The notes below the pieces were generated by a model. That model was not told the origin of the DNA. It worked only from the letters and a program-made list of their open reading frames with translations, and searched no databases. Of a stretch of 64,000 bases of DNA, positions 23,501-34,209 are shown in pieces (the stretch's first letter is position 1; each line of letters opens with the position of its first letter). The DNA comes from Asterochloris sp. CNOR1 (lineage: Eukaryota > Chlorophyta > Trebouxiophyceae > Trebouxiales > Trebouxiaceae), in the NCBI GenBank assembly GCA_963969365.1, contig OZ017746.1, positions 186,001-250,000 on the forward strand, given 5' to 3'. The translations under genes were made by a program, and so were the position numbers.

Positions 23501-26500
23501 AGGGACCTGCTGCAAATGCACAGCAGTCAGAGAGTCCAAATCTTCAGATGGGCCCCATGCACACAGCCTGCAGTGGCTGTGTGCCGGCTTGACAAGACTG
23601 CGCGCTTGCTGCATGTCAGGGCTGTGCACAGCAGGTTGGCACATCAGGAGGGTCACCAGGGGGATGGCAATGAACATGGGGGTAGTGATAGCGCCCACGA
23701 CATAAGCCCAGACGCCGGAGCAGTACATCAGGCGCTGGAAGAGGGGCAGCCCGCGCTGGAACAGGGGGCAGTGCTCGTTGGACAGGCAGATCTGGAAGTG
23801 GCCCTGCAGGCAGCAAAGGTGGAGCGGGGTCACACTAACAGTGCACAGCAAAGCAAGCACAGCATGCAGCTGCATTCAATGCATGCCAGGCACTACAGCC
23901 TGTATTGCCCTGTAAAGCAAGGGCCGAATCAGACCAGGCTGCAGTGAGGCAGTCAGCCTGCGCTCGGACGGCTGCCACAGGTACAACCTGTTTGACAGAC
24001 AGGCATGCCTGCTGGCAAGCAAGGGTGCAAGTTTGGCACCACCAAATGTTGGAGAAGTCGCTTTTGTGCTGTCACAGGAGACTTCCAGACCACAGAAGAG
24101 CCCTTGGTGAAAGCCAACCACCACATTCCTACAGCCAGGGCCATACTATTAAAAGCAAAACGCCACCCTGTTGCACCCAGCGTGCATGCAGGCCCGGCAC
24201 ACTCCAGCTTAGATGCTGTGCGGGACCTGAACACCTGTTGGTCTGCTGCTTCTCACCTTGCACCATCGCGATCTTTGCTGGAAGCAGTTACGCACTTGCT
24301 CGGGGGCCTCACCAATGGCCAGGTACTCCTCCACATACCTGCACATTGAGAGGATTGTTATGTGGACGCTTGAAGTCTTGCAGTTGGCTGAGTCGGTGAG
24401 TGGGTAAGGCCATGGCCAGCAGGGCATACTACTGGCAGAGGGCCCAACTCATGGGAACAAGTGCAGCATTCATGCTGCAGCTCTCTGCTAAGTGTTGTGC
24501 AGTGCAGTGCGTTTAGCACGCAAAGCGATGGCCCGATGCTTGTGCTGACGCCCTCCTGCATAGGTGGTGTGCTCTGCCCCAGCTCCAGACATGTGACAAG
24601 TGTCCAGCCATGCATGCTGCGTCATGGGCAGTGCTGCTGCAGCGCTCAGCTGGAGTTGCCAAGGGATAAGCATGACGACAGAGGTTTCCCACATGACCTG
24701 AGAGGCGATGCAGCACAGAACAGGGATCACGGTGCCACAGGTAAGCCGCTGCAGGGCGCCTGGGCAGGGCCACATGGAGGCAGCACTGCTCGCCGACACG
24801 CGGCGCAGCAGTGGACAGACCATCTGCTGCCACGTCATCGCAGCGCCTCCATCCTGTGCATTTGACGTATGCAGGCCCACACTCGGAGTGCCCACCTGCA
24901 GTGCCACTTGTGCTTCTTCAGCTCCATGCCGAGAGCAAAGTCCTCAGTCAGTGTGAACTCTGGGGACCAGCCGGCCTGCTGGAAGGCAGTTGACCGGGTC
25001 AGGAAGTTGGTACCTGCACAGCACAAGGCACCATCAGCATGACTGTAGGGGTCCAGTGAGGGAGGGCAAAGGGTTTTCCGGGCAAAGGGTTTCACGAGCT
25101 TGGGAAGGGGTGCCAGGAAGTGTGAGCTGGCATCCCAATGTCTTGCTGGCAAGCTACACCATCCGCTGATGGCCCAGCCTGGCCTCTGACTGCCTGCTGC
25201 TGCTGGTGCTGGCTGGCATGCAGGCGTGCTGCTATAGACGCCCATCTGATTGTCTGTCACACCTGTGCAGGAGATGAAGCCGAGAGCGTCGTAGCCATGC
25301 TGCGCGTACTCCCAGAAGTTGATGTTGCAGTGGTTGAAGATGTCTGCGGTCACATTGACGTTGTGGAAGGCCTGGGGCGAGAGCACCATGCCCACATCAT
25401 CACCTGCAGCAGGCACAGCTCAGGGCTGAGCACCCTGGCTCTGCAAACCCACTCTGCCAAGGCTGCGATGAGTGGTTTTATCACAGAGTGGTAACAGCTC
25501 AGGAGTGCTCAAAACTACACACCTGCTGATACGGCAGCTGAAAGCTGCAGCCTCAGAGCACTGCCACCAGTGCTCACAGCATGCACTTGCATACAAAGGT
25601 CGCAGTGGACAAGCAAGTCCTAGTGCTAGAGCTGCTAAAGCTCTGCCTGGACTTCATGTGTGATGTGGTTATCCAGGCCACAAGTACTCACCGGCGTCAA
25701 ACTTGGGCAGCATTTTGCAGAAGAAGTCCACATTGGCGACCTGGTCAGCATCAAAGATGCACACGAGCTCGGTGCCGGGGATGGGCACGCCATCAGGGTA
25801 GATCTGCTTGAGGCAGTTGTTCAGATTGGCAGACTTTCCATTCATCTCGCCCGGGGTGCGCTTCCGCCCAGACACGTACACCACTTCAGGACCCATGTGG
25901 TCGCACCTGCAAGACACATGGGCAATCGGAACATGAAATCAGGCTGCAATGGGATACGCAGGCCAGCAGCTGCAAAAAGGTGCCCACTTCAACTTTCGCT
26001 CAAGGCCGGCACTGAGAACCAGCCAAGGACTGGGGCAAATACACAGCAGTTCAAGCTCTGGCTGCACAGCCCCAAGGTGAGCGGTGAGGCAGCTCCTGCG
26101 CCTGATGTTGCCTGTCAGGAAACTGGACCACGGCTTTCAGCAAGAGCGTTGAGGCAGCTCTTGCGCCTGATGTTGCCAGGCAGGAATCTGGACCACAGCT
26201 GCCAGGAAGAGCATTGAGGCAGCTCTTGCGCCTGATGTTGTCAGGCAGAAAACTGGACCACGGCTTTCAGGAAGAGCGTTGAGGCAGCTCTTGCGCCTGA
26301 GGTTGCCAGGCAGGAACCTGGACCACAGCTTCCAGAACAAGCACTGAGGCAGCTCTTGCGCCTGATGTTGCCATGTGGGAATCTGGACCACCGCTTCCAG
26401 GCACAGCAGTTCCTGCCTTGCACTGGGAGCCCTCAGGCCTCAGAAGCTCACCACTTGCGCTTGATGCTGTCCTTTCCATCATCACACAGGTACAGGGTGC

Positions 26501-29500
26501 GCTGCACGCCAGCGGGCAGGAAGGCTTTGAGGGCGGCGGTCACGGTTGCGCCCACAATCTCCAGCGGCTCGCTGTAGCAGGGGACGAGGATACGAACATG
26601 GTATGGGCGGTCCACCTGTAGTGGGGGTGGAGGCAGCGTGTGAAAACGCGGGCTGCCTGACAGCTGGAGGTGCGGCTCGCCTGCTGCAAAGGCAGCCTCA
26701 TGGGATATAGCAGGCAGCCTTGGCCCTACAGCAGGCTGCATGTGTGATGAGGTCTTGTGGCCGTCGTCATGCATATGCGCAAGCAGTGGGTGGCGTTCCA
26801 CTTGCAGAGGGGTTTACGTAATCTGACAGGACGGTGGTTGGTGTCAAACAATTGGCAGGGCCGGTGCTCCGCCGTGCAGCTGCCAGGCTGCAGGCTGCAT
26901 AAGCTCTGGTCGGGGGAAGCAAGCCGACACGCACGACAACATGGAGGCAGGCACAGCTTCTGGGCAGCTCCCAGTGCTCCATGACTCAGGGCAGCCAGCA
27001 CAGCCTGATCAAGTCGTGGCTGCGCTGAAAATACCAGGTACTGTGTCTGCACTGGTATGCACAAAGACTTGGGCAATGTGTGACTGCATGCCTGCTTTGG
27101 GGCGCTTCGCTGTCAATGTCAGAGCAATGTCCGGCCGGTGGCAGGCCCCCCCCCCCCCCCCCCCCCAAAACACAGAAACTCACAATGGTGAGCCCTGGGT
27201 TGTCAGGGTCCTGCCGAAGCGGTTCATTGACGGGGTCGAGGAGGATGTTGAGCCCCCACAGGAGGGTGGTGGTGGCTCCCATCATCTCCACAATGAAGAT
27301 CAGCACACCATACCTGCAGACGGGCAGGGGCTGGTCAGACGCAGGCGCACACCCTGACAGTTTGCTGCAGAGCCGCAGCTACTGCCACACTGCACAGCCT
27401 GAAGCAGGTGCATGCCGTCACAGCTGCCTGTCGGCAGTCAGTTGTGCAGAGCATCTAGACAGGGTAGAGAATGTCCTGGCATCCAGGTGAAACAGACAGT
27501 GTACTGTCAGCACCCGCCCAAGATGAGCGCCAGCACGCAGGGTAGCTGCTGCAAGTTGAGCTGTGATGCACTGCACAGCTGCTGCACGGAGCATGCAGCA
27601 GGAGGGGGCGGCAGCAGCATGTGGTGCCAGTGATTTGGAGACCAGCACATGCTGCACAGAGGGCAGCACAGCCGCCTCAAGCTGCACAGCCTTCAAAGCA
27701 GCAGACCTGCTTTGAGATGTGAATCAGTCTGGCGCAACACTTGCGGCACTGCCAGGGTAGCAGGCTTCCACCTCATCACGACTGCAAGACTTTGGTGCTA
27801 CTGAAGCCATGGACTCCCAACTCACCAGGTGTACTTGCCCAGGCCCAGGGTCTTGGTCACACGCACCCAGATGTAGAAAATGAGGGCAACGAGGTAGATA
27901 AACATGATGGTGCACCCAAGCCAGTTGACTTTGATGCGCTTGCGGTACTTGTGGGCCTGCTGCTGCTCTGCAGGCGGTCAGGGCACAGGCATTTCAGAAG
28001 GGACTGCTGCAGTGCTACAGCACAGGGGGGCTGCTGCGCCGACCAGGTGAGGGTGGCCGGGGTTCTTCTGCTGCTGGCGCTGCGCACTTCAGTGGCAGAG
28101 CACCAGCTGTGCAGATCTGCAGGCGGCGCAGCTGCAGCAGCAGCTGCCCTAGTCCTCCCCTGCTCAGCTCTGAGGCACCTGGACTATGTCCGCCTACACC
28201 GTCTCAGCACAGATCCCAATCACAGGCGCCCCAGTGTGATGCCCCAAAACGGCATTTGGGGTCTGACACGCAGCATCTCGGCCCCTTAGCATCAGCCGGC
28301 CCTGCCAGGCTGCTGACGGCAGCTAGTAGAGCCAGGAGGAGCACCTGCCAGGTGGCGACACACCAGCAAGCAGGCTCTTCCCATGCACCTCACAACCAGG
28401 CACAGTCGAGCTGCGTCCCCCGCTGTCCCCCCCACACTAAGGCGCCTTCTGCCGCAGGCTCCAGCAGCTTACCTTGCCTCCTGCAATGCACAACTCAGGT
28501 AGCACTGCATAGGCAGTCACCTTCCGGTTCCTCGCCCTCGCCAGTCTCCCCCACCACCATGGGTGCCTCAATGTCGACCACGCCCGAGTTGAAGGCGGGT
28601 GCACAGTATGCTTCCGGTTCATCCTCGTCAAAGAAGGGGATGGCTCCCTTCTTGGACTTGACCGGCATGGCATAGTCTGACTCCAACATGGCACTTGAGG
28701 CCTGCAGAAGGGGCAATAATGAGGAGTCATGGGGATGCAGGGCTGGAGCCCCAGGTGGGGTCTTAGAGTGCAAACTGCAGCAAGGGGCTGCTGCAGGGGA
28801 GGCATTTGAGCAGCCTGCTGACAGCACATGATTGACAGCCTGTGGTAAGGTGGCAAGCTTGGCGGCATAGCAGCAGGCCTCAGTTGCCGCCCCACATGGG
28901 CACTCTGCGAAGCTGCCATGGCACCCAGCCCGGTGTTGCTGCTGCCTTGTGTTCCAGAGAGCAGGCGCAGGTATGTGTCAGGCTGGCAGGCAGTCAGCCG
29001 GCTTGGCTGCCAGTCTGTGCCTCCCGCTTCAGGGCAGCATTGCTGCACACCTCCTGCACAGCCGCAGATATCATTGACTGACAACCCTGCTGCTGCTGCT
29101 GCTCACCCTTCGGTGGTGACCCTTGGGGTCTTGCAGGAGAGCAGTGTCTGCGGTGGACATGTCAGAGTACTCGTCCATGCCAGCTCCGTCCATGTCTTCC
29201 AGAGCCTCCACCAGCCTGCACAGAGCACAGCTGCTTGAACAATCTGCTCAATGACACGCGTCATGGGTAGCATCTAAGGTGGAAATGTGCCCAGGGCCGT
29301 CTGCAAAGAGGACACGCCGAGGTGGTGCTGCACTGTCAAGTGCCGAGCAGCAGGCATGAGATGATTGCATTTGAGGTTGGTGCAGGAACAGCGCATACCT
29401 GGCCAAGGAGCCTAGATTCTCCTTCTTATCTGTGAAGCTAGGCTGCTGGGACGCCTGCAGGGCCAGCAGGGCATTGTATGAGACCCCAGTCGCGCGGTTA

Positions 29501-29696
29501 GCTAAGGCTGCGTGCTGGTGCAACTTCCAGGTGGCCTCAGGAAACTCACCAATTCCTCCCCATAGTGGCTGTACTGATCCTCCTGGTCGTATTCCCTGTG
29601 CCCCTGGCCATAGCCCTGACTGCTACCTTCGCTGTAAACGTCCTCGTCCAGGGCAGGCCCGTAGGGAGCCTCCCCGTGTGCTTGTGGGCTGTGCAT
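17501..29696 (-). CDS. Cellulose-synthase-like GT2 fused to GH9 glucanase-like domain
   Basis: I trace 21 exons: 29550-29696, ~29107-29205, 28521-28701, 27826-27967, 27184-27313, 26452-26615, 25692-25906, 25263-25403, 24896-25013, 24257-24338, 23657-23803, 23028-23188, 22484-22661, 21807-21969, 21192-21434, 20828-20901, 20371-20508, 19661-19874, 19156-19399, 18146-18581 and 17501-17803. Phases agree from the third exon on, giving ~1240 aa. After an acidic N-terminus come two membrane segments, then a GT2 core with DDGKD (~280), FDADQ (~340), TED (~431) and QQRSRW (~465). A multi-span membrane domain follows to ~710. A GH9 domain (LFYDAMKLGSLPP, PTSFATSMLAWGMLTFG, ARYILGDETQSYVVGYGTNY, VYGPGLNGDYFVD) runs to the stop. 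It probably synthesises a beta-glucan at a membrane. GH9 active-site positions are changed (see findings). The exon 1/2 junction is the least certain. Confidence 0.85.
19525..19575. repeat. Decayed copy of GH9 exon start
   Basis: On the minus strand this reads AMACYTYRRIPP, matching RNRARYTYNLILP at the start of the exon 19156-19399. It lies ~165 bp upstream, in the preceding intron. Confidence 0.55.
20200..20375. repeat. Tandem copies of an exon end plus donor
   Basis: Three units occur (~70 bp apart; minus strand), each made of a coding-like piece ending in TTCATCATCT.CCA/G followed by GTGGGCAC. The true exon end is at 20371 (EFIIIYQ then GTGGGC). The other two, at ~20222-20245 and ~20300-20320, are decayed and lie in the following intron, so each supplies a decoy donor. 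Confidence 0.65.
22265..22490. repeat. Tandem copies of an exon end in GT2 intron
   Basis: Units near 22290, 22345 and 22480 share GACAGGCG....CTTGTGCAGA..GAAGC..G.GGAGGCC. The one at 22480 is the real exon end (FGLHK then GTCAGC on the minus strand). The others are degenerate copies lying in the intron that follows. Confidence 0.55.
26090..26440. repeat. 65-bp tandem repeat, about five copies
   Basis: Units start at 26090, 26155, 26220, 26285 and 26350. Each opens with CAGCTC(T/C)TGCGCCTGATG and contains CTGGACCAC.GCT. On the minus strand the opening reads CATCAGGCGCAAGAGCTG, close to the true exon end at 26452 (CATCAAGCGCAAGTG then GTGAGC). The array fills the intron just after that donor. 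Confidence 0.8.
27146..27166. repeat. 21-bp poly-C tract beside a splice donor
   Basis: This is an uninterrupted run of 21 C. Read along the GT2-GH9 transcript it is a G21 run starting 17 nt after the exon end at 27184. It may form a G-quadruplex in the pre-mRNA, and its length is prone to assembly error. Confidence 0.85.
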
Positions 29697-30274
29697 GGCT
29701 GTGCGGCCCTGGCTGCGCTCTCTCAGCAGCTCATGCACCAGGCTTTAGGAGGGAGAGAGGTTTACGGGTGCAGGGGCCGCTCCCTCGGAAACTGCCGAGC
29801 GGCAAAGCAGCTGTTCAGTGAGTTATGCCTGCACTAGTCTGGGGTAAAGCTGCCGGCCTTGAGTCACGAAGTGGGGCAATCAGCTTCAACCACCCAACAA
29901 TTTAGTGTACGTTCGTTCTTTCTCAAGTATTTAAACAAGCCCCTGCCGACAACAGTCACATGCTGTCAACATCCTCGGGGCTGCGTACGCCCTCGCTGCA
30001 CGGCACGTGAGCTCTGGAAACCCCTCACCCGTCAGCATGCATGTGCCTCAGATGCAAATAATCTGCTTCTTCTCAATACAGGACCTGCTACCTGAGGCTC
30101 CAGAAAAGCTCTGTACATCGATTTCGAGGTGAGGCATGCCTGGTCTTCTGTATGGGCAGCAGGGCTGCTTTGCTGTGATGCTCACATGGTCCATGCATAG
30201 CTCAGTATCTCCAGCCTCAAGGGAGCACCCCAGTCAAGGCTGTGCATACCCATGCAGGCAGGCGCCTAGCTGTG
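29697..30274. promoter_or_regulatory. Divergent promoter region (GT2-GH9 / SDR)
   Basis: This is the 578-bp gap between the start codons of two oppositely transcribed genes. The most AT-rich part is ~29890-29945 (ATTTAGTGTACG, TATTTAAACA), which may carry the core promoter elements. No other coding exon is apparent. Confidence 0.45.
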
Positions 30275-32747
30275 ATGGCAGGCTCCCAGATCAAGGGGAA
30301 GACTGTTCTCGTCCAGGGCGCATCCCGAGGCATCGGCCTTGAGGTGAGCTGGCCCTGCAAACCAGCAGCTCGCGCCATTCAGATACAAAGTCTTGATGCC
30401 CGCCATCAGCTGCTGCATGCTCTGCCTGATGCACACTGCGGGGCAGCAGCCAAGATGCACTCTACCTGTATGCGGCATGTCACGATGCTGCACCCTGCCC
30501 TGCAGTTTGTGAGGCAGCTGGCGGCCAAGGGCAACACAGTGGTGGCCACCTGCAGAGAGCCCCAGAAGGCTTTGGAGCTGGCCAAGCTCAAGGACGTGAC
30601 AATCACCCAGCTGGATGTAGCCAGTCCAGAGGCCATCCAACAGTGGGCCAAGAGCCTGGGCAGCCACGCACAGCACTTTGACGTGAGGCAATGGCCTTAT
30701 ACAGCCTCGCGCACACCCTGAGAGCTTAAAACACAGACCAGCTGGATAGGCCAGGGGCTTGTTGCGTTGTTCCATGGTCATGTGTTCACAGCATAGAGCT
30801 GAATGTGACTCAGCAACAGGCAAGCAAGGGGGCTCTAAGGCATGGTGCATGATCCTGTGAGCTGCTTGAATGGCCCACACTGCTGGTCCTGCGTAAGCAC
30901 ACCCCAGGGTCTGAAACCATGCATGAGTCAGGCCATCTGCATCTTGGTCAGGGGCTGTTCTGCAAACAAAGGAGTAGCTTGCTTGGCAGACATCATACAT
31001 GCAGTGCCAGTGCATGTGGCCTGTGGTGCCTGGCACGTGTGCCTGCCGCTGAGCGCAGGCACGGCACTGAGCCTTCTGCTGTTGTGATGTGGGATTGAGC
31101 ACCTGCTCTTCATTGCTGTTAGGTGCCTTTCTGACAGTTGCACCGCCTGGCTGCAGTATGTCCTCAACATTGCAGGGCATCTGGGCCAAGCAGACACTGA
31201 GACAGCCACAGCAGAGCAGATGCTCTTTGACTACAAGGTCAGTGCATGCAAGCTGCTCATCCGGCCTGTTGATGTGCCGAATCCTGTCTTGCTTGAGTTC
31301 AAGGTCCTGGTACTGGCCCTGGCCCTGCACTGCCAGTGGACTTGCTCTTGATGACCAGGGCATGCAGCACCTTCTCTGCACCATTCAAAAGCCTATGTCC
31401 CCTCATTGCTGCACCTGCCTGTACAGGCAGTTGCTGTTGTGCCAGTGCTGATTCCTCACCTTCGCACCTGTGTGTGCAGCTCAGTGCTAGTGGGCCCCTG
31501 GTAGCCCTCATGTATGTACTTGCCTGTGCCGGTTACCGCTGTTGGGCCCCTGCTGGTTCTCATGTGTGCTCTTGCATGTGCAGGTCAATGCAATTGGGCC
31601 CCTGCTAGTGGTACAGCATCTCTTGAAAGCTGGCCTTATTGGCCCTCCAGGGACTGTGATTGGCAACATGACCTCAAAAGGCAAGTCTGTTGTGCTGATG
31701 GATCTCTGAGCTGTGCTTGGCAGTGCCTCCCATGCAAACTGGCAGCTTTGCTTTCAGTGCCAGTGGTAGGGCATGAGTGCTGTGCTGGCCAGTCAGATAT
31801 AGCAGATGTGTGCACAACGTAGCAGGCTGCTGCTGCACAGCATCCAAGACAGCTGACGCCCCAGTGCACTTGCCCCTGTAGTGGGGAGTGTGGCCGACAA
31901 CGGATCGGGCGGCAATGTTCCATACAGAGCCTCAAAGAGTGCACTAAACAACAGTGAGCTGCCCGGCTGCGTCCGTGGCTGCCACATGACTTTGCAGATG
32001 TCTGACTGCTGTGCTCTTGGACTGTGTGCTGGACATTGGCTTCTTGAGCCCTGGTGTGGCGTGCAGCACAAGGTCTGGGCACAGCTGCAGTCTGGACGTA
32101 CAACGCTTGTGCCATGATGTTGCGCAGATCTTGCTCTGCACAGCTGGTATAATGCAGCATGACTGTGCAGAATTCAATGCTTGCGCCTTAACTGACTCCA
32201 CTGCGCTGCCCTGCAGTCAACAAGTGCATGGCAATTGAGCTTGCAGACAGGAAGATCACAGCAACATTGCTACACCCTGGCTACGTGAGTGGTCTTCGCT
32301 GTGCTGCTGTTTGCCTGCAGTCCACACATGCATGGCAGCTGAGCTTTCAACTTCAGTAACAGCAAAGTGTTCACCTCAAGACCTGAGTGCTCCCTGCTGT
32401 GCTGCTGCACTCCATACAGAATAAGCGCCTTGCTGCTGGCACGGCGTGCTGAGTCAGGCCTGCTTTGTAAGCTGTAGAGGTGCACCACCACAGGACAAAG
32501 TGCAGATCCTTCCATGGCGCAGGTGAGGACAGACATGACTCGCGGCGCCGGGTTCATCAGCGTGCAGGAGAGCGTGTCAGGCCTCATTGCAAATGTGCTG
32601 GAGGGCGGCAAGGACCTGAATGGCACATGGCACGATTTTGCAGGTGCAGCCGCTGCTAGGCTGTCCTTGTGCTGCACTTTTTCTTGTTTCCCACTGAAGT
32701 CTCATTCCTGCCTCCCCCTGTTGCAGGCAAAGAGATCCCTTGGTGAC
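30275..32747 (+). CDS. Short-chain dehydrogenase/reductase (SDR)
   Basis: Eight exons join in phase: 30275-30343, 30506-30682, 31157-31237, 31584-31680, 31882-31953, 32217-32284, 32523-32643 and 32728-32747, giving 234 aa. It has a Rossmann fold with the nucleotide-binding GASRGIG at residues 15-21, then an Arg-containing turn (ATCREP) that suggests NADP(H). The structural motif reads NIAG instead of NNAG (~86-89). The active-site Tyr and Lys lie in YRASK (~156-160), and HPGYV follows with the usual Pro-Gly. It ends DLNGTWHDFAGKEIPW. The shape matches sniffer/C-factor-like classical SDRs. The substrate is unknown, with no targeting signal at the N-terminus. Intron 4 has a GC donor (AG|GCAAGT). 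It is transcribed divergently from GT2-GH9. Confidence 0.87.
31455..31583. repeat. Two decayed copies of SDR exon-4 start
   Basis: Upstream of the true acceptor at 31583, two units ~60 bp apart repeat its context: TGTGTGCAG then a GTGGGCCCCTGGTAGC piece (~31475), and TGTGCCG then a GTTGGGCCCCTGCTGG piece (~31530). The real exon reads GTCAATGCAATTGGGCCCCT. The first copy retains a usable-looking acceptor; the second has lost AG. Confidence 0.75.
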
Positions 32748-33096
32748 ATGGTGGATGATCTCATATACTTCCTATCATGTCAATTAAGGGGTGTTCAGGC
32801 AGATAACATGTACAGCTGCCACAGCCAGCATGGCTACATGTGGATTGCACCAGCATGCTCTCAGAATCCAGAAAACTGAAGCATGCTGTCACGCGCATTA
32901 CAACCCAGCAGACACCCGCCACCAGCAGCGGTTAGACAGTAAACTGAATGGCCCGTCTTCCAGCCCAGCGCATGACATGATTCCCCGGACACCGGCGACG
33001 TGAACCCACTGCAAACTCAGAGCAAACCTGATGCCGGTCAGCTGCCCACAGCTGTGGTCTCAAGCTGCCCCGTTCCATCATCAAAGCAACTGGATC

Positions 33097-34209
33097 ATGC
33101 TTGAGGCCACCCGTCCACTTTGGAGGAACCTGACAACAAAGCTGCCAGAGCTGCAGAAGAGCCTCTTCCACACGACCACCTTGACTGAGGCCTTGCACAG
33201 ATCAACCAGTAGCAATCAAGGCGAGTACAACTGCCTGGCGCTGCACTACTATTATTCAGGATCTTTCTTGTCACAGCACAGCAGCACAACACCTGCTTTG
33301 TTTACAGGCACATCTGATGAGCAGGCTGGCCCCGACACTAGCAGACTGGCTCCGCACCTGCAACAGGAGTGGGACCATGCGGCCAACGCCCACCTGGGCA
33401 GCATCATCGTTGCGCCCCAGAGCAACAGGAAGGCCTGGTGGAGCGGCGGCCTGTGCAAGACTGGGCAGCCGCACAAATGGCAGGCAAGAGTCAGCCATCG
33501 CTCCGAGGGCGCCAGCTGCCCCAATGACCGTGGCAAAGCAGCCTGCCCCTGCAATGATCTGGCCCACAACCACCCAGAGGTGGCAGCGGAGTGGGACTGG
33601 GAAGCCAATGGGGAAAGGACACCAGAGACTGTGACGGCAGGCAGCCAGATCAGAGCAGACTGGAGGTGCAGCCTCTGTGGGCACAAATGGAACGCCGTTG
33701 TGATTAGCAGAACATTCCATGGGGCTGGATGCCCCCAGTGTGCCAATGAGGCCCGCCGCAAGAAGACAAGGCAGCCCAGCATCAGTGATGGAGCACCACA
33801 CCTGCTGGCTGAGTGGGACTGGGAGGCCAATGAGAGATGTGGCTGGCACCCAGACCAGGTCACTCTCTGCTCGCACATCAGGGTGCATTGGGAGAGCCGC
33901 AGGGAAGAGTGCAAGCTGGGTCTGGTGCACACATGGCAGGCAACACCATTCAATCGCATTGGAAAGAGTGCTGGCTCCCCCTTCCCATCTGGCATGGCTG
34001 TGTGTGCCTGCAACTCCTTGGCTGTGCAATGTCCTGAGGGAGCTGACTTTTGGGATTTTGTGTCAAACGAAGAGTTGACTCCTGGTGATGTAGCCATGCA
34101 GTCCAACAAAATCGTGGCCTGGAAGACTCCAGATGGTAGGCAGTGGCGGCAGACGGTGGCTGAAGTTGTCAACAATGTCAGAAGACACCGAGCCAAAGTG
34201 AATAAGTAG
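33097..34209 (+). CDS. Zinc-ribbon (DUF4379-like) repeat protein, copy A
   Basis: Two exons, 33097-33220 and 33308-34209, give about 341 aa. The intron has a GC donor (CAAG|GCGAGT) and joins in phase 1. The same acceptor context precedes the paralogues. The N-terminus MLEATRPLWRNLTTK is basic and acid-poor, as in organelle presequences. The body repeats a module with W.W..N....P..V..GS, a trypto-rich strand and CxxC pairs. The best unit is around DWRCSLCGHKW...GAGCPQCANE; others have lost some cysteines. This matches the treble-clef zinc-ribbon repeat family I know as DUF4379. The molecular function is unknown; nucleic-acid or protein binding is a guess. It is closely related to the intact copy at 54.2-55.3 kb. 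Confidence 0.72.
   Translation: MLEATRPLWRNLTTKLPELQKSLFHTTTLTEALHRSTSSNQGEYNCLALHYYYSGSFLSQHSSTTPALFTGTSDEQAGPDTSRLAPHLQQEWDHAANAHLGSIIVAPQSNRKAWWSGGLCKTGQPHKWQARVSHRSEGASCPNDRGKAACPCNDLAHNHPEVAAEWDWEANGERTPETVTAGSQIRADWRCSLCGHKWNAVVISRTFHGAGCPQCANEARRKKTRQPSISDGAPHLLAEWDWEANERCGWHPDQVTLCSHIRVHWESRREECKLGLVHTWQATPFNRIGKSAGSPFPSGMAVCACNSLAVQCPEGADFWDFVSNEELTPGDVAMQSNKIVAWKTPDGRQWRQTVAEVVNNVRRHRAKVNK

Noticed and set aside
26090-26440. Regular repeats considered as a CRISPR-like array
   Set aside because: Units are contiguous with no unique spacers, lie in a nuclear intron, and resemble the adjacent exon edge.
30266-31384. 372-codon minus-strand frame across the SDR gene
   Set aside because: It runs through exons and introns of a well-supported plus-strand gene and has no domain or splice logic of its own.
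33252-34196. Long minus-strand open frame (314 codons) opposite the zinc-ribbon gene
   Set aside because: It is the mirror of a conserved plus-strand coding exon. The composition is Ser/Cys/His-rich, and the same mirror frame appears opposite copy D only because D is homologous to A.
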